Notes: generated by a model not told the origin, from the letters alone. A stretch of 64,000 nucleotides of DNA from Bacillus sp. B1-b2 (GCF_009183415.1 NZ_WEHU01000008.1:124001-188000); one strand, 5' to 3'. Counted from the stretch's first letter, positions 49,318 through 62,550 are shown. Numbers and translations: made by a program.

Positions 49318-50670
49318 TTAAGACACAACTGCTTCTTGCTCTTCTACTTCATCTAAGACACGGACAAATTGTCCTTCATTAACTGGATAGCCTGCTTTAG
49401 TAATTTTTACTTTGACAATCTTTCCAACCATGTCTTCTGTCCCAGGGAAAACTACTTTTAAGTAATTATCTGTATATCCAACATATAGCTTGTCATTCCC
49501 AGATTCTTTATATAACTCTTCTGGAATAACCTCTACTACTTCTCCATCATAAGTTGAAGCATATTCTTTTGCTAACTGATCAGATAGAGCAATTAAACGA
49601 TGAACTCTTTCATTCTTTACTTCTTCATCGATTTGATTATCCATTCTTGCTGCAGGTGTACCTGTTCTCTTTGAATAAGGGAATACATGCAGCTCTGAAA
49701 ACTTATGATCTTTAATAAAATTATAAGTTTCCATAAATTCTTCCTCTGTTTCGCCAGGGAAACCAACAATAACGTCAGATGTAATGGCTAGACCTGGTAA
49801 AGCTGATTTCAAACGAGTAATTCTTTCAGCAAAAAATTCCATTGTATATTTTCTTCGCATTCTTTTTAATACAGTATCTGATCCAGATTGTATAGGAATA
49901 TGAAGATGATTTACTACTATTTTTGATTTGTCTAAAACTTCAATTACTTCGTCCGTAATTTGACTTGCTTCAATGGAAGAAATACGCAGACGTTTTAATC
50001 CTTTAACTTGTGTTTCAAGATCACGAAGTAAGTTAGCTAGATTATAATCTTTCATATCTGAACCATAGCCACCTGTATGAATTCCTGTTAATACGATTTC
50101 TTTGTAACCTGCATCTACAAGCTGTTGTGCTTGTCTAATAACTTCTTGTGGTTCTCTTGAACGCATTAATCCTCTTGCCCACGGAATAATACAGAAAGTA
50201 CAGAAGTTATTGCATCCTTCTTGTATCTTAAGGGAAGCTCTTGTTCTATCTGTAAAGGATGGAACATCTAATTCTTCATAAACACGATTTTTCATAATAT
50301 TTCCAACCGCATTAATTGGCTGTCTTTCTTGCTTATATTGTTCAATATACTCAAGCATTTTCACGCGATCTTGCGTACCGACTACAATATCCACACCAGG
50401 TATTGCCATAATTTCAGCTGGTGATGTTTGAGCATAGCACCCTGTTACACATATAACAGCATCAGGATTTCTTCTAACAGCTCGTCTAATGACCTGACGG
50501 CTTTTCTTATCTCCTGTATTTGTTACTGTGCAAGTATTAATAACATATACATCAGACTGGTGCTCATATTCTACTCGCTCATAGCCACTTTGTTTAAATA
50601 ATTGCCAGATAGCTTCCGTTTCATAGTGATTAACTTTACATCCTAATGTGTGAAAAGCAACTGTTGGCAT
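49318..50670 (-). CDS. mtaB: tRNA t6A37 methylthiotransferase MtaB
   Basis: Radical-SAM enzyme that adds a methylthio group to t6A37 of tRNA, giving ms2t6A. The 450 residues have an N-terminal cluster domain (LGCKVNHYETEA, NTCTVTN, VTGCYAQ), the radical SAM motif CNNFCTFC, and a C-terminal TRAM domain (about 375-440). Equivalent to B. subtilis YqeV. ATG at 50670 is 14 bases after the rsmE stop, at the end of the dnaK operon. Confidence 0.95.
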   Translation of the reverse strand: MPTVAFHTLGCKVNHYETEAIWQLFKQSGYERVEYEHQSDVYVINTCTVTNTGDKKSRQVIRRAVRRNPDAVICVTGCYAQTSPAEIMAIPGVDIVVGTQDRVKMLEYIEQYKQERQPINAVGNIMKNRVYEELDVPSFTDRTRASLKIQEGCNNFCTFCIIPWARGLMRSREPQEVIRQAQQLVDAGYKEIVLTGIHTGGYGSDMKDYNLANLLRDLETQVKGLKRLRISSIEASQITDEVIEVLDKSKIVVNHLHIPIQSGSDTVLKRMRRKYTMEFFAERITRLKSALPGLAITSDVIVGFPGETEEEFMETYNFIKDHKFSELHVFPYSKRTGTPAARMDNQIDEEVKNERVHRLIALSDQLAKEYASTYDGEVVEVIPEELYKESGNDKLYVGYTDNYLKVVFPGTEDMVGKIVKVKITKAGYPVNEGQFVRVLDEVEEQEAVVS

Positions 50671-50684
50671 GTTTCATCACTCCA

Positions 50685-51425
50685 TTACTTTAATTCAAAA
50701 TGATAGGAAACAGCAGATAATAAATACAACGGTGCTGTCTCTGTTCTTAATATTCTTGGACCTAAACCACATACTGTAAATCCATGTTTCGTTAATAAAT
50801 CAATTTCCTTTTCGCCTATTCCGCCCTCAGGACCGAAAACAGCGAGTAGCGATTGACCTTTTTTCATCCCATTTAATGATTTTACTAAATTGGCTGACTC
50901 TCCAAGCTTTGCTTCTTCTTCGTATGCAATAATTTTCATATCATAGCCTTCAGCGTACTGAATAAGTTCTTGTAATTTAACTGGTGCACAAACCTCAGGG
51001 ACCTTTGTTCGATGAGATTGTTCGGCTGCTTCTTTCGCTATTTTATTCCAGCGATTTAGCTTCTTATCCCCTTTTTTCTCATCCCATTTAACAACAGAGC
51101 GAGCTGCTATAAAAGGGATAAACTTATTTGCTCCAAGCTCCGTACCTTTTTGGATAATCCATTCAAGCTTATCCCCTTTTGGCAGTCCGCTCACAATAGA
51201 TACATGAATAGGAAGTTCTATTTCCTCTTCCAACCATTGTACCACTTTTGCATTCACTTGGTTTTCGGTAATATTTTCTATTGTACAACGTGCTACTTGT
51301 TGGGCGTTGTTTACACAATATATTTCATTTCCTTCAACCATACGCATGACACGGACAATATGGTGATAGTCATCGTCTTTTATGATAAAACTATTTCCTA
51401 CATTATTAGCAAAATACCGTTGCAA
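50685..51425 (-). CDS. rsmE: 16S rRNA m3U1498 methyltransferase RsmE
   Basis: SPOUT methyltransferase that modifies U1498 of 16S rRNA. The 246 residues include an N-terminal PUA-like domain, KGDKLEWIIQKGTELGANKF, KRWNKIAKEAAEQSHR-like segment, and the knot motifs VFGPEGGIGEKEID and LGPRILRTETAPL. The start is a TTG at 51425 with a weak site. It lies between prmA and mtaB as yqeU does in B. subtilis. Confidence 0.93.
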   Translation of the reverse strand: MQRYFANNVGNSFIIKDDDYHHIVRVMRMVEGNEIYCVNNAQQVARCTIENITENQVNAKVVQWLEEEIELPIHVSIVSGLPKGDKLEWIIQKGTELGANKFIPFIAARSVVKWDEKKGDKKLNRWNKIAKEAAEQSHRTKVPEVCAPVKLQELIQYAEGYDMKIIAYEEEAKLGESANLVKSLNGMKKGQSLLAVFGPEGGIGEKEIDLLTKHGFTVCGLGPRILRTETAPLYLLSAVSYHFELK

Positions 51426-51450
51426 TAGATATACCTACTTTCCTTATAAA

Positions 51451-51503
51451 CAATAGAGAAGGAAGAATCGTTAAACGAGACTTCCTAATTCTTCCTCCTC
51501 TGT
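51451..51503 (-). terminator. Hairpin between prmA and rsmE
   Basis: AGAG-AGGAAGAA...TTCTTCC-CTCT inverted repeat in the 89-base gap inside the operon. It lacks a strong T tail and may be an attenuator or RNA-stability element. Confidence 0.45.
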
Positions 51504-51514
51504 TAAACTGTTCA

Positions 51515-52456
51515 TTAGTTGACTTTTTTAGCAGTTATACTTACCCAATCTTCCATTTGAACTGTTTCAATTATTTCAAGACCTGAAGCAATAATCGCTT
51601 CTTTTACTTCTTCTTTTTTCTGAAGTATGATTCCAGATGCAATAAAATGACCATCCTTGTTTAAAAGCCTTGCTACGTCATCTGTAAACCTTAGAATCAC
51701 TTCAGCTAGGATATTCGCAACAATAACATCAGCTTGCTCTGTAATACCATTAAGAAGATTATTTTGACTAACAGTGGTAACTTCATGTACTTTATTCAAC
51801 TTGATATTCAATTTAGCTGATTTTACTGCAACCTCATCTAAATCAAGTGCTGTAACGGATCTTGAACCAAGCATCGCAGCAGCAATACTCAATACACCTG
51901 ATCCTGTACCAACGTCAATAACAGCATCTCCTTTTTTTACTATTCTTTCCAAAGCTTGGATACATAATACAGTCGTTGGGTGTGTTCCCGTTCCGAATGC
52001 CATTCCTGGGTCTAATTCTATAATTAATTCATCTGAATTTACAGGCTCGTAGTTCTCCCAAGTTGGAACAATTGTAAATTTCTCCGAGATTTTTACTGGA
52101 TGATAGTACTTTTTCCATGCTGTTGCCCACTCTTCTTCATTTACTTCCATAATGGAAACCTTATTTAATCCGATATCAATATTAAATAATACAAGATTAT
52201 TAATATTTTCCTTTATCGCATCAACTGTTTCACCTAAGAAGCTATTTATCGGTAAATAAGCTTTTACTAAAACTCCTTCTTCAGGATAATCATCAGGATT
52301 AAGTTGGTAGATTTCGCCGAACTGGTCTTCTCTTTCCTTTGATAATTCATATGGGTCTTCAATGACTACCCCACTAGCACCTGCTTCATGTAAAATATTT
52401 GAAATAGGTTCAATTGCTTCATTTGTTGTATGAATCGTAATTTCTGACCATTTCAT
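51515..52456 (-). CDS. prmA: Ribosomal protein L11 methyltransferase PrmA
   Basis: SAM-dependent methylase of L11. The 313 residues have an N-terminal substrate-binding domain (about 1-60) and a Rossmann domain with [38 protein letters not shown] and [15 protein letters not shown] at 52456 follows AAGGAG, 22 bases after dnaJ. Confidence 0.95.
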   Translation of the reverse strand: MKWSEITIHTTNEAIEPISNILHEAGASGVVIEDPYELSKEREDQFGEIYQLNPDDYPEEGVLVKAYLPINSFLGETVDAIKENINNLVLFNIDIGLNKVSIMEVNEEEWATAWKKYYHPVKISEKFTIVPTWENYEPVNSDELIIELDPGMAFGTGTHPTTVLCIQALERIVKKGDAVIDVGTGSGVLSIAAAMLGSRSVTALDLDEVAVKSAKLNIKLNKVHEVTTVSQNNLLNGITEQADVIVANILAEVILRFTDDVARLLNKDGHFIASGIILQKKEEVKEAIIASGLEIIETVQMEDWVSITAKKVN

Positions 52457-52478
52457 TTTCTACCAACTCCTTTAATGA

Positions 52479-53606
52479 TTATTCACCTTTAAATGCTCTT
52501 TTTACTTTAGAAAAGAAGCTATCGTCTTCTTCGCCGTGTGAAGAGTTTCCAGTTTCATCAGCAAACTCTTGTAGTATTTGTTTTTGCTTATCCGTAAGTT
52601 TTGTTGGTGTTACTAAACGTATGATAACATGCTGATCTCCTTGACCATATCCACGAACGTTAGGAATACCTTTTCCTTTCAGACGGAATTTTGTACCTGT
52701 TTGTGTTCCTGCTGGAACCTTTAATTTTACCTTACCATGAATGGTAGGCACTTCGATTTCTGCTCCAAGTGTTGCTTGCACAAACGTAATAGGCATTTCA
52801 CAGTACACATCTTCTCCATCACGTTCAAAGAATTCATGTCTTCTGATTTGGAATACAACATATAAGTCACCTGCTGGGCCACCATTAACTCCTGGTTCAC
52901 CTTGACCAGTTACTCTTAGTTGTTGACCATCATCGATACCTGCTGGGATTTTCACGTTTATTTTTCTACGTTTTTTCACTTTACCAGTTCCATGACAGGT
53001 TGAACACTTATGCTTAATTTCTTTACCAGTACCATTACAATGGTTACATGTTCTTCTATTCACAATACGACCAAATGGTGTATTCTGCTCAACATTTAAC
53101 TGACCTGTACCGCTACAATGTTTACATGTTACTGGTTTTGTGCCAGGCTTAGCACCTGTTCCACTACATGTTTCACAATTTTCTTCTCTTGGAATTTCAA
53201 TTTCTGTTTCTTTTCCAAAAGCAGCTTCTTCAAAAGATAGTGTCATTGTGTACTGTAAATCTGCTCCTTGGCGTGGGGCATTCGGATCTCTTCTTCTTGA
53301 TCCTCCACCACCAAAGAAAGTACTGAAAATATCTTCGAAGCCACCAAATCCACCACCAAAATCAGCGCCTCCGCCAAAACCTTGGTTCGGATCAGTATGA
53401 CCGAATTGATCATAATGTGCTCTTTTTTGATCGTCACTTAATACTTCATACGCTTCTTTGACTTCTTTAAATTTTTCATCAGCATCTGGTTCTTTATTAA
53501 TATCTGGATGATATTGTTTAGAAAGCTTACGATATGCCTTTTTTATTTCATCCTTAGAGGCACTATTTGATACCCCAAGAACTTCATAGTAATCCCTTTT
53601 ATTCAT
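52479..53606 (-). CDS. dnaJ: Chaperone DnaJ (Hsp40)
   Basis: Co-chaperone that delivers clients to DnaK and stimulates its ATPase. The 375 residues contain the J domain with HPD (about 5-70), a Gly/Phe-rich linker (about 72-105), four CxxCxGxG zinc repeats (about 144-205) and C-terminal client-binding domains. ATG at 53606. A hairpin separates it from dnaK. Confidence 0.97.
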   Translation of the reverse strand: MNKRDYYEVLGVSNSASKDEIKKAYRKLSKQYHPDINKEPDADEKFKEVKEAYEVLSDDQKRAHYDQFGHTDPNQGFGGGADFGGGFGGFEDIFSTFFGGGGSRRRDPNAPRQGADLQYTMTLSFEEAAFGKETEIEIPREENCETCSGTGAKPGTKPVTCKHCSGTGQLNVEQNTPFGRIVNRRTCNHCNGTGKEIKHKCSTCHGTGKVKKRRKINVKIPAGIDDGQQLRVTGQGEPGVNGGPAGDLYVVFQIRRHEFFERDGEDVYCEMPITFVQATLGAEIEVPTIHGKVKLKVPAGTQTGTKFRLKGKGIPNVRGYGQGDQHVIIRLVTPTKLTDKQKQILQEFADETGNSSHGEEDDSFFSKVKRAFKGE

Positions 53607-53710
53607 GATTGATTACCACTCCCCGAATCTTTTCACATAAATGCTATTTTATCATTATGCTTTTCTAAAGTACAATAGTTTCTTTATAAAAATAAATACA
53701 TTGAAAAAGA

Positions 53711-53745
53711 AAAGCCAAAGTCAAGATAACCTGACTTTGACTTTT
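53711..53745 (-). terminator. Hairpin between dnaK and dnaJ
   Basis: AAAGTCA/TGACTTT stem with a T-rich minus-strand tail (TTTTCTTTTT). It probably ends part of the transcripts after dnaK, keeping DnaJ and the rRNA/tRNA modification genes lower than DnaK. Confidence 0.6.
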
Positions 53746-53771
53746 GTAAATGCTTAGAGCTATATATGTTC

Positions 53772-55613
<1,842 letters not shown>

Positions 55614-55635
55614 CTAAATTTTATTATGTAATCCT

Positions 55636-56220
55636 TTATTGACTTACTTTAACCATTGCGGGTCTAATTACTCTATCTTTTAACATATACCCTTTTTGGA
55701 ACTCTTCTACCACCATATTTGGTTCTGTTCCTTCCACTTCTACTTGCATTACTGCCTGATGAAGATGTGGATCAAACTCTTTACCAACTGATTCGATTGC
55801 TTCTACTCCTTCTTTCTTAAGAGCTTCTAGCAAACTACGATAGACCATTTCTACACCTGTATAAAGACTTTGGGATTGTTCCCCAACAGTTTCCATTTTT
55901 AGTGCTCTTTCTAGGTTATCAATGCTTGGTAATAAGTCCATTACTAGACTTTGTGCACGATAAGTTTGTGCTGCCTCCATATCAAGTCTAGCTCTTCGAC
56001 GTGAATTATCAAAATCTGCTTGTAAGCGGATATAACGATTAGATTCTTCTTCAAGCTTAGCCTCTAATGTAGCAATCTTTTCATTAGCTACCTGTAGTTC
56101 TCCCATTTCCTCATCAGAAGGAGCTGCTTCCACCTCTTCAAATACGGCTTCCACTTTCTCTTCTTCATTAACTACTTGTTGGTCTAATTCTTCGTTATTA
56201 GTTGTTTTCTCTTCAGCCAA
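55636..56220 (-). CDS. grpE: Nucleotide exchange factor GrpE
   Basis: Releases ADP from DnaK. The 194 residues have an acidic disordered N-terminus (about 1-50), a long coiled coil (about 50-105) and a C-terminal beta domain with [13 protein letters not shown] and [17 protein letters not shown]. The start is a TTG at 56220 spaced from GGGAGG; a GTG three codons earlier overlaps that site. Confidence 0.95.
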   Translation of the reverse strand: MAEEKTTNNEELDQQVVNEEEKVEAVFEEVEAAPSDEEMGELQVANEKIATLEAKLEEESNRYIRLQADFDNSRRRARLDMEAAQTYRAQSLVMDLLPSIDNLERALKMETVGEQSQSLYTGVEMVYRSLLEALKKEGVEAIESVGKEFDPHLHQAVMQVEVEGTEPNMVVEEFQKGYMLKDRVIRPAMVKVSQ

Positions 56221-56299
56221 CTTGTTCACCTCCCTTAAAGGAATAAATAATGTAATGCTTACAGAATAGGTTGTTGTATTCTGTAAGACATCTCACCTA

Positions 56300-57325
56300 T
56301 CACTGATACAGTTTTGTTAGAACCTTTGTTAAATCATGAGATAAGAAATTCAGTAAACTAATCACTCTAGAATATTCCATTCTTGTAGGACCTAAAATGG
56401 CTATAGAGCCGATATTTTCTTCTCCAATGCTGTAGGAAGCAGATATAATACTACAGTTTTCCATAGCACTATTATTATTTTCCCGACCAATCTTGATACT
56501 TATATCTGTTGTATTATTACGTATTAAGTCTGGAATTCCTTCCTCTTTTTCAATCATATTTAAGAGATTGCGAATTTTTGTAATATCATGAAATTCAGGT
56601 TGACTCAAAATGTTCGTTTTTCCACCAAAAAACAATTTTTGATTTGTTGGTATTCTTACCGTTTCAGAAAGAGAACTAATAAAATATTCATAATGACTAA
56701 TATGTTGTTTAAGTATGGATGCTACTTCTTTATAGATCTTATTATGAAGCTTATCCATTGAAACTCCAACTAGCCTTTCATTAAGTATATTAACTAATTG
56801 TTCTATTTCTGATGCCTCAACATTTTCTGGTAAATGGAACATTTTATTTTCAACAAGACCTGAATCTGTGACGATAATTGCAATAGCTGTCTGTTTATTT
56901 AAAGGTACAATTTGGATCTTTTTTAGCTTATTTTCCTTTACTGCTGGTCCAAGGACTATAGTAGTATAATTTGTTAAATCAGACAATATTTTCGCGGATT
57001 TTTGTACAATATTTTCTAATTCGTATATCTTCTCTGCAAACAAGGAGTTTATTTCCATCATATCTGATTTCTTCAATTTTTGTGGTGCTAATAAATGATC
57101 CACATAAAAACGATATCCCTTTTCTGACGGAACTCTGCCAGATGAGGAGTGTGTTTTTTCCAAATAACCTGACTCTTCTAGATCAGCCATTTCATTACGA
57201 ATGGTTGCCGAACTAAAGGTTATATTATCTTTCTTAGATAAACTTCTTGAGCCAACTGGTTGTGCAGATGAAATAAAATCATCAATAATCACCTGTAATA
57301 TTAGTAATTGACGATCCGTTAACAC
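56300..57325 (-). CDS. hrcA: Heat-inducible repressor HrcA
   Basis: Binds CIRCE and represses dnaK and groE operons. The 341 residues have an N-terminal winged helix (about 1-70, [31 protein letters not shown]), a GAF-like domain and the [18 protein letters not shown] segment. The start is a GTG at 57325 behind GAGGTG. The CIRCE element is just upstream, giving autoregulation. Confidence 0.95.
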   Translation of the reverse strand: MLTDRQLLILQVIIDDFISSAQPVGSRSLSKKDNITFSSATIRNEMADLEESGYLEKTHSSSGRVPSEKGYRFYVDHLLAPQKLKKSDMMEINSLFAEKIYELENIVQKSAKILSDLTNYTTIVLGPAVKENKLKKIQIVPLNKQTAIAIIVTDSGLVENKMFHLPENVEASEIEQLVNILNERLVGVSMDKLHNKIYKEVASILKQHISHYEYFISSLSETVRIPTNQKLFFGGKTNILSQPEFHDITKIRNLLNMIEKEEGIPDLIRNNTTDISIKIGRENNNSAMENCSIISASYSIGEENIGSIAILGPTRMEYSRVISLLNFLSHDLTKVLTKLYQ

Positions 57326-57339
57326 ATTAATCACCTCTG

Positions 57340-57366
57340 TTAGCACTCTTTATACGTGAGTGCTAA
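57340..57366 (-). promoter_or_regulatory. CIRCE operator
   Basis: Perfect TTAGCACTC-N9-GAGTGCTAA inverted repeat, the HrcA binding site, 15 bases before the hrcA start. Confidence 0.98.
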
Positions 57367-57376
57367 ATCTATATAT

Positions 57377-57406
57377 AAATTAGCAAAAATGAGGGGATTA
57401 TGTCAA
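57377..57406 (-). promoter_or_regulatory. SigA promoter of the hrcA operon
   Basis: TTGACA at 57406-57401, an 18-base spacer and a weak TAATTT at 57382-57377. The start site would fall just before or in CIRCE. Confidence 0.6.
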
Positions 57407-57461
57407 TCATTTGCACCTGATTTTTATAAGAAATTTTTCCCTTTGCTATTTATATAAGTTT

Positions 57462-57502
57462 GTTGTGAAGGCCCACCCTTACTAGTAGATAAGCCTCACA
57501 AC
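57462..57502 (-). terminator. Possible terminator of lepA-hemW
   Basis: GTTGTGA(A)GGC...GCCTCACAAC inverted repeat right after the hemW stop. The T tail is weak. Confidence 0.5.
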
Positions 57503-57504
57503 CA

Positions 57505-58647
57505 TCATTTCAATGTTCCAATAAAGGATTGAAATACTTCGTTCCCTAAAAATCTACCTGATGACGACAAACGTAAATGATTATCATCTACAACGACTAA
57601 ACCCTTTGCTAATAAGCTTTGAATTTCTTGATCAAATAGATTTAATGGATTCTCACCAAATTTCTCTTTAAAAACATCTAAATTAACTCCGACGTTTTTT
57701 CGCAATCCGAGAAACATTTCTTCTTCCATTTTCTCCACCTTTGTAACAAGATGTCTTTCTAGAAGAGGAAATTGTTTTTCTTCAAGTGGTTGCATATATT
57801 TTTTTAGAGGTCCGAAATTAGATCTTCTTTCACCTGCTACGTAACCATGGGAACCTGCACCAATTCCGAAATATTCTTCATTGCTCCAATACGTAAGATT
57901 ATGAAGGCTTTCATATCCAGCTTTGGCAAAATTACTAATTTCATACTGTTTAAATCCGTGTTTTTCCATCTCTTCCATGAGCAAACCATACATATTTGCT
58001 TCTACATCTTCTCCTGGTGTTGGTAACTTCCCTTTTCTCATTAAATTATAGAATACTGTCTTTGGCTCAATAATTAACGAGTAACCTGAGTAATGTTGAA
58101 TATCTAATTGAAAAGCTGTATCAAGTGTTTCTTTAAAGTCAGATATAGTTTGTCCAGGTAGGCTATAAATTAAATCAACACTTATATTATCAAAGCCAAT
58201 TTTCTTTGCTGCCTCTATAGAAGAAAATACATCTGTAGCTTTATGAGTCCGTCCAATACGCTTAAGTAGGTCATCATTAAAGGACTGAACACCAAAGCTT
58301 AATCGATTCACTCCACCATCATATAGGGCTTTTAATTTATCTTCTGTTAAATCACCTGGGTTTGCTTCGAATGTATATTCTATCTTTGGTAAAGGAGAAA
58401 GCTCCTTATTGATCATTGCACATAATCTATCTAATTGACTTGCAGATAAACTAGTAGGTGTTCCTCCTCCAACAAAAATGGTAGAAAGAGGTTGCTTTCC
58501 ATACGTTTCTACCGTCAATTTCATTTCTTGCTCTAATGCACTTAAATATTCATCAACAGGTTGTCCTTTTAGGAAAACCTTGTTGAAATCACAGTAATGA
58601 CATATATGTTCACAAAATGGAATATGAATATATGCTGCTTTTATCAA
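57505..58647 (-). CDS. hemW: Radical SAM heme chaperone HemW
   Basis: HemN-like radical SAM protein now regarded as a heme chaperone. The 380 residues have PFCEHICHYCDF (CxxxCxxC cluster motif), VGGGTPTSL, EANPGDLT, RLSFGVQSF and the C-terminal HemN domain (about 290-375). It lacks the extra N-terminal segment of true coproporphyrinogen dehydrogenase. The start is a TTG at 58647 with a weak site. It follows lepA. Confidence 0.9.
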   Translation of the reverse strand: MIKAAYIHIPFCEHICHYCDFNKVFLKGQPVDEYLSALEQEMKLTVETYGKQPLSTIFVGGGTPTSLSASQLDRLCAMINKELSPLPKIEYTFEANPGDLTEDKLKALYDGGVNRLSFGVQSFNDDLLKRIGRTHKATDVFSSIEAAKKIGFDNISVDLIYSLPGQTISDFKETLDTAFQLDIQHYSGYSLIIEPKTVFYNLMRKGKLPTPGEDVEANMYGLLMEEMEKHGFKQYEISNFAKAGYESLHNLTYWSNEEYFGIGAGSHGYVAGERRSNFGPLKKYMQPLEEKQFPLLERHLVTKVEKMEEEMFLGLRKNVGVNLDVFKEKFGENPLNLFDQEIQSLLAKGLVVVDDNHLRLSSSGRFLGNEVFQSFIGTLK

Positions 58648-58839
58648 TTCTTCACAACCTTTTTTTATATTGCTTTTCTTTAGTAAATATAGGGCTTTAA
58701 AAACATTTATATTAGTAAAGCTTCCACTTGTAGATATAATTAGAACTTTGCAAGAAAACCTTGTCTATTATTAAATGATGTCATTTTCAAAGAGTTAAAA
58801 ATAATCGGTAGTGTACAAAATTTCTATACCTTGTATAAG

Positions 58840-58877
58840 AAAAGGAGGTTAGTGCCGCAATGACACTTAACCTCCTA
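58840..58877 (-). terminator. Hairpin after lepA
   Basis: AGGAGGTTA-AGTG/CACT-AACCTCCT stem with TTTTC tail on the minus strand between the lepA stop and hemW. Confidence 0.7.
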
Positions 58878-58930
58878 CTTATAACAATATATTGTATCGT
58901 TAGCAAGCTTCTTGCACATCTATTTCCTTA

Positions 58931-60766
58931 TTATTTCTTTGGGTTTGAGTCATCCATACGTAATACTGCCATAAATGCCTCTTGTGGAACTTCAACAGAT
59001 CCAACTTGTTTCATACGTTTTTTTCCTTCTTTTTGCTTTTCTAGCAATTTACGCTTACGAGATATATCTCCACCGTAACATTTTGCTAAAACGTTTTTAC
59101 GCATTGCCTTAATAGTCGAACGAGCTACGATTTTCTGGCCAATTGCTGCTTGAATTGGAACCTCAAACTGTTGGCGAGGGATAAGTTCTTTTAATTTTTC
59201 TACAATGATTTTTCCTCGTTCATAAGCAAAGTCTCTATGCACAATAAAGCTAAGAGCATCCACTTGCTCCGCATTTAGAAGAATATCCATCTTCACAAGT
59301 GTTGAAGTTTTATAACCAATCAACTCGTAGTCAAAAGAAGCATACCCTCTTGTATTTGATTTTAATTGATCAAAGAAATCATACACAATTTCAGAAAGTG
59401 GAATTTCATAAGTAATCTTAACACGAGTCTCATCCATGTACTGCATGTCAATGAAAACACCACGTTTAAGTTGACAAAGTTCCATAATTGCACCAACATA
59501 TTCGTTCGGAGCCATCATAGTTGCCTTTACATATGGTTCTTCGATTCTTTCAATTTTCTGCGGATCAGGCATTGCCGAAGGATTATCCACTTTTAATTGT
59601 GAACCATCTGTCATAATAACATCATAGATAACACTTGGTGCTGTTGTGATAAGATCTATTTTGAATTCACGCTCAATACGTTCTTGAATAATTTCCATAT
59701 GCAATAATCCAAGGAAACCACAACGGAATCCAAAACCTAATGCTTGAGAAGTTTCTGGTTCAAACTGTAGTGCAGAGTCATTTAGTTCTAATTTCTCTAA
59801 AGCTTCTCTTAAGTCATTAAATTTGGCACTATCGATTGGATATAATCCACAATATACCATTGGATTTAATTTTCTATATCCAGGTAAAGCTTCTGTTGCT
59901 CCATTTTTGGCACTAGTAATGGTATCACCAACACGAGTATCACCGACATTCTTAATAGCTGCCGTTAAGTATCCTACATCTCCAACAGATAACATATTCG
60001 TTGGAGTAGACTTTGGTGTAAACACACCAACCTCGATTACTTCAAATTCTTTGTTTGTTGCCATCATGCGAATCTTATCGCCAGGCTTAACTGTACCCTC
60101 TACCACACGAATATAGGTGACAACACCACGATACGCATCATACAAGCTATCAAATATAAGTGCTTTTAGCGGAGCTTCAGGGTCTCCTTCTGGTGCAGGA
60201 ACCTTTTCTACCACTTGTTCTAATATTTCTTCAATACCAATACCAGCTTTTGCAGAAGCAAGAACAGCTTCAGATGCATCTAAACCAATGACATCTTCAA
60301 TTTCATTTCTAACTCTTTCAGGATCTGCACTTGGAAGATCAATTTTATTAATAACTGGTACAATTTCTAAATCATTGTCAATTGCTAAATATACGTTCGC
60401 TAAGGTTTGAGCTTCAATTCCTTGTGCAGCATCTACTACTAGCACTGCTCCTTCACATGCAGCTAAACTACGGGAAACTTCATATGTAAAATCCACATGC
60501 CCCGGTGTATCAATTAAATGCAAAGTATAGATTTCTCCATCCTTCGCTTGATATTTCAGCTGTACAGAATTTAATTTAATGGTAATTCCACGTTCTCTTT
60601 CTAAGTCCATAGAATCTAGCAACTGATCTTTCATTTCACGTGCTGTTAAAGCATTTGTTTTTTCTAAAATACGATCAGCTAATGTAGATTTCCCATGATC
60701 TATATGTGCAATAATGGAAAAATTCCTAATTTTTGATTGTCTATTTAACATTTCTTCTCTGTTCAT
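58931..60766 (-). CDS. lepA: Elongation factor 4 (LepA)
   Basis: Ribosome-associated GTPase involved in translation initiation and back-translocation. The 611 residues have G1 [10 protein letters not shown]2 RERGIT, G3 DTPGH, G4 NKID, an EF-G-like domain II-III-V set and the unique C-terminal domain (about 490-600). Start ATG at 60766 behind AGGAG; a GTG four codons earlier overlaps the site. Confidence 0.97.
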   Translation of the reverse strand: MNREEMLNRQSKIRNFSIIAHIDHGKSTLADRILEKTNALTAREMKDQLLDSMDLERERGITIKLNSVQLKYQAKDGEIYTLHLIDTPGHVDFTYEVSRSLAACEGAVLVVDAAQGIEAQTLANVYLAIDNDLEIVPVINKIDLPSADPERVRNEIEDVIGLDASEAVLASAKAGIGIEEILEQVVEKVPAPEGDPEAPLKALIFDSLYDAYRGVVTYIRVVEGTVKPGDKIRMMATNKEFEVIEVGVFTPKSTPTNMLSVGDVGYLTAAIKNVGDTRVGDTITSAKNGATEALPGYRKLNPMVYCGLYPIDSAKFNDLREALEKLELNDSALQFEPETSQALGFGFRCGFLGLLHMEIIQERIEREFKIDLITTAPSVIYDVIMTDGSQLKVDNPSAMPDPQKIERIEEPYVKATMMAPNEYVGAIMELCQLKRGVFIDMQYMDETRVKITYEIPLSEIVYDFFDQLKSNTRGYASFDYELIGYKTSTLVKMDILLNAEQVDALSFIVHRDFAYERGKIIVEKLKELIPRQQFEVPIQAAIGQKIVARSTIKAMRKNVLAKCYGGDISRKRKLLEKQKEGKKRMKQVGSVEVPQEAFMAVLRMDDSNPKK

Positions 60767-60870
60767 TCGTTTGTTCACTCCTACAATAATCGCGCATATA
60801 CACTATTTTTGATTATAGCAGTGTGATGAATAAGATTCAACGAAAAGTAAAAGGATTTACTTACGCTTTT

Positions 60871-61218
60871 CTATTTATCCTTCTCTTCCATGGTATCTCC
60901 AATCAAACTTACTCCTTTACCTACCAGAGAAGAAATCGTATCTGCTAAACCTTTTCCCATACTTGATAATAAGTTAAATGCTCTCATTTCCTCTAACTGT
61001 TGTTTTTTTTGCGCCAAATCTTGACTTGTCACATTTTCACCTAGCATGGTTGCTTCTACATTTCCATCTTCACTCTGTATGGAAACTGCCTGGTCAAAAC
61101 CACTGTCTTCATAGCCTCTCATTTTATGTATCCCACTGTTTGCCTGCTGCATTCCAAATAGAACACAAACAAACATAAGCATAGCAATACCTATAGCACT
61201 TAGCGTAAATAGCTTCAC
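60871..61218 (-). CDS. yqxA: DUF3679 protein YqxA
   Basis: A 115-residue protein with one N-terminal membrane helix ending in the conserved VLFGMQQANSGI, then a polar extracytoplasmic part ending in a helix (SLVGKGVSLIGDTMEEKDK). In B. subtilis yqxA lies between spoIIP and lepA. The preferred start is a GTG at 61218 behind GAGGTGGG; the open frame to 61278 has no site. Function unknown, probably sporulation-linked. Confidence 0.78.
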   Translation of the reverse strand: MKLFTLSAIGIAMLMFVCVLFGMQQANSGIHKMRGYEDSGFDQAVSIQSEDGNVEATMLGENVTSQDLAQKKQQLEEMRAFNLLSSMGKGLADTISSLVGKGVSLIGDTMEEKDK

Positions 61219-61368
61219 TCTAATCCCACCTCTATCTTTCTTTATACTTTTGGTTACTTGAAGATGGTTGTTGTTCATTTAACCTTATGATATAGGTACC
61301 TTAGATGATGGAAAAAGAGTAGAATCGAACAAACAACAATCTAAGAGAATAGCCTGTGTATTTCAATT

Positions 61369-61420
61369 AGTTCTAGTAATTCTACTAAAAATATATGCAA
61401 ATAATAGAGTTACTAGAACT
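61369..61420 (-). terminator. Hairpin after gpr
   Basis: Perfect 11-base stem AGTTCTAGTAA/TTACTAGAACT just after the gpr stop; tail only moderately T-rich. Confidence 0.6.
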
Positions 61421-61428
61421 TACTAGTA

Positions 61429-62550
61429 TTAATGTGTATTAAAACCAACATTTTCTTGATCAATCGCTTTATGAAGTGCTGCGTTTAACCCGTTTGCAAG
61501 TAAGTTAGACATATCTTCAATAAAAACATCCACCTCTTTAGGTGTTACCATTAAATTATGTCCAATTGGTGATAAGACTTCATGAATAAGTCTTCTTTTT
61601 TCCTCTTCTGGAAGTGTTCCAATAATTCCGAGGAAAGTTTTACGGTGATGCTCCTCAGGAAGATCTTCGTCTTTTAATACTCTCTTCTCTCCAAAACTCA
61701 TGCCAGCTGGAACTAAAGAACGCGAAGGTTTATCTCCTTCTTTCATTTCTTTCCCAAAATGCTTTAAAATATAATCAATCGTATCACTTGTAATAGAAAC
61801 TGCATCTACAACCGTAGGCACCCCAATTGCTATTACAGGTCTCCCCAATGTGTCTTGACTCAATTCCTTTCGTTTATTCCCAACACCTGACCCTGGATGA
61901 ATTCCAGTATCAGATATTTGAATAGTAGAATTAACACGCTCAATGGATCTAGAAGCAAGTGCATCAATAACAAGAATAAAATCTGGATTGGTTTTTTCTA
62001 CTATTCCTTTAATTATGTCACTTGTTTCAATACCAGTTAACCCCATAACACCTGGAGCAATACTTGAGACAGGACGATAACCTTGTTGAACATTTTCTGG
62101 CTGTAGCTCATATAGATGTCTTGTTACAAGAATGTTTTCACATACTTTTGGACCTAAGGCATCTGGAGTGACATTCCAGTTACCAAGCCCTACTACTAAA
62201 CAAGATGCATCTTCCCCAATATTCAGTTGCTTTAAAAACTGAGAAAATTCTTTAGCAAATACTTTTTCTACTTTCTCTTGTAGATCTGTATCTTGTTGCC
62301 TAATACCTAACACTTCAATAGTTAAATACTTTCCTTTTTTCTTTCCTATCAATTCTTCTCCTTTTTCCTTCACCTCTACATAGGACATCTTTATGCCATT
62401 CTCTTCTTTTTCCTTAATAATTACTCCATCCAACTGTGATTGATCTTGCTCATCTTTAATTAGTTTTTGATTATGTAAGGCAATATCTCTTGCTTCAATT
62501 GCTAAATCTGTTCTAATGGAATACCTACTTAAATCTAATTTTTCAGTCAT
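61429..62550 (-). CDS. gpr: Germination protease Gpr
   Basis: Aspartic-type protease that degrades small acid-soluble spore proteins at germination; made as a zymogen in the forespore. The 373 residues start with a short propeptide ([17 protein letters not shown], whose end resembles the SASP cleavage site). The core has [31 protein letters not shown] and [12 protein letters not shown] at 62550 behind GAAGGAAGGGG. A SigG-like promoter is upstream. Confidence 0.95.
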   Translation of the reverse strand: MTEKLDLSRYSIRTDLAIEARDIALHNQKLIKDEQDQSQLDGVIIKEKEENGIKMSYVEVKEKGEELIGKKKGKYLTIEVLGIRQQDTDLQEKVEKVFAKEFSQFLKQLNIGEDASCLVVGLGNWNVTPDALGPKVCENILVTRHLYELQPENVQQGYRPVSSIAPGVMGLTGIETSDIIKGIVEKTNPDFILVIDALASRSIERVNSTIQISDTGIHPGSGVGNKRKELSQDTLGRPVIAIGVPTVVDAVSITSDTIDYILKHFGKEMKEGDKPSRSLVPAGMSFGEKRVLKDEDLPEEHHRKTFLGIIGTLPEEEKRRLIHEVLSPIGHNLMVTPKEVDVFIEDMSNLLANGLNAALHKAIDQENVGFNTH

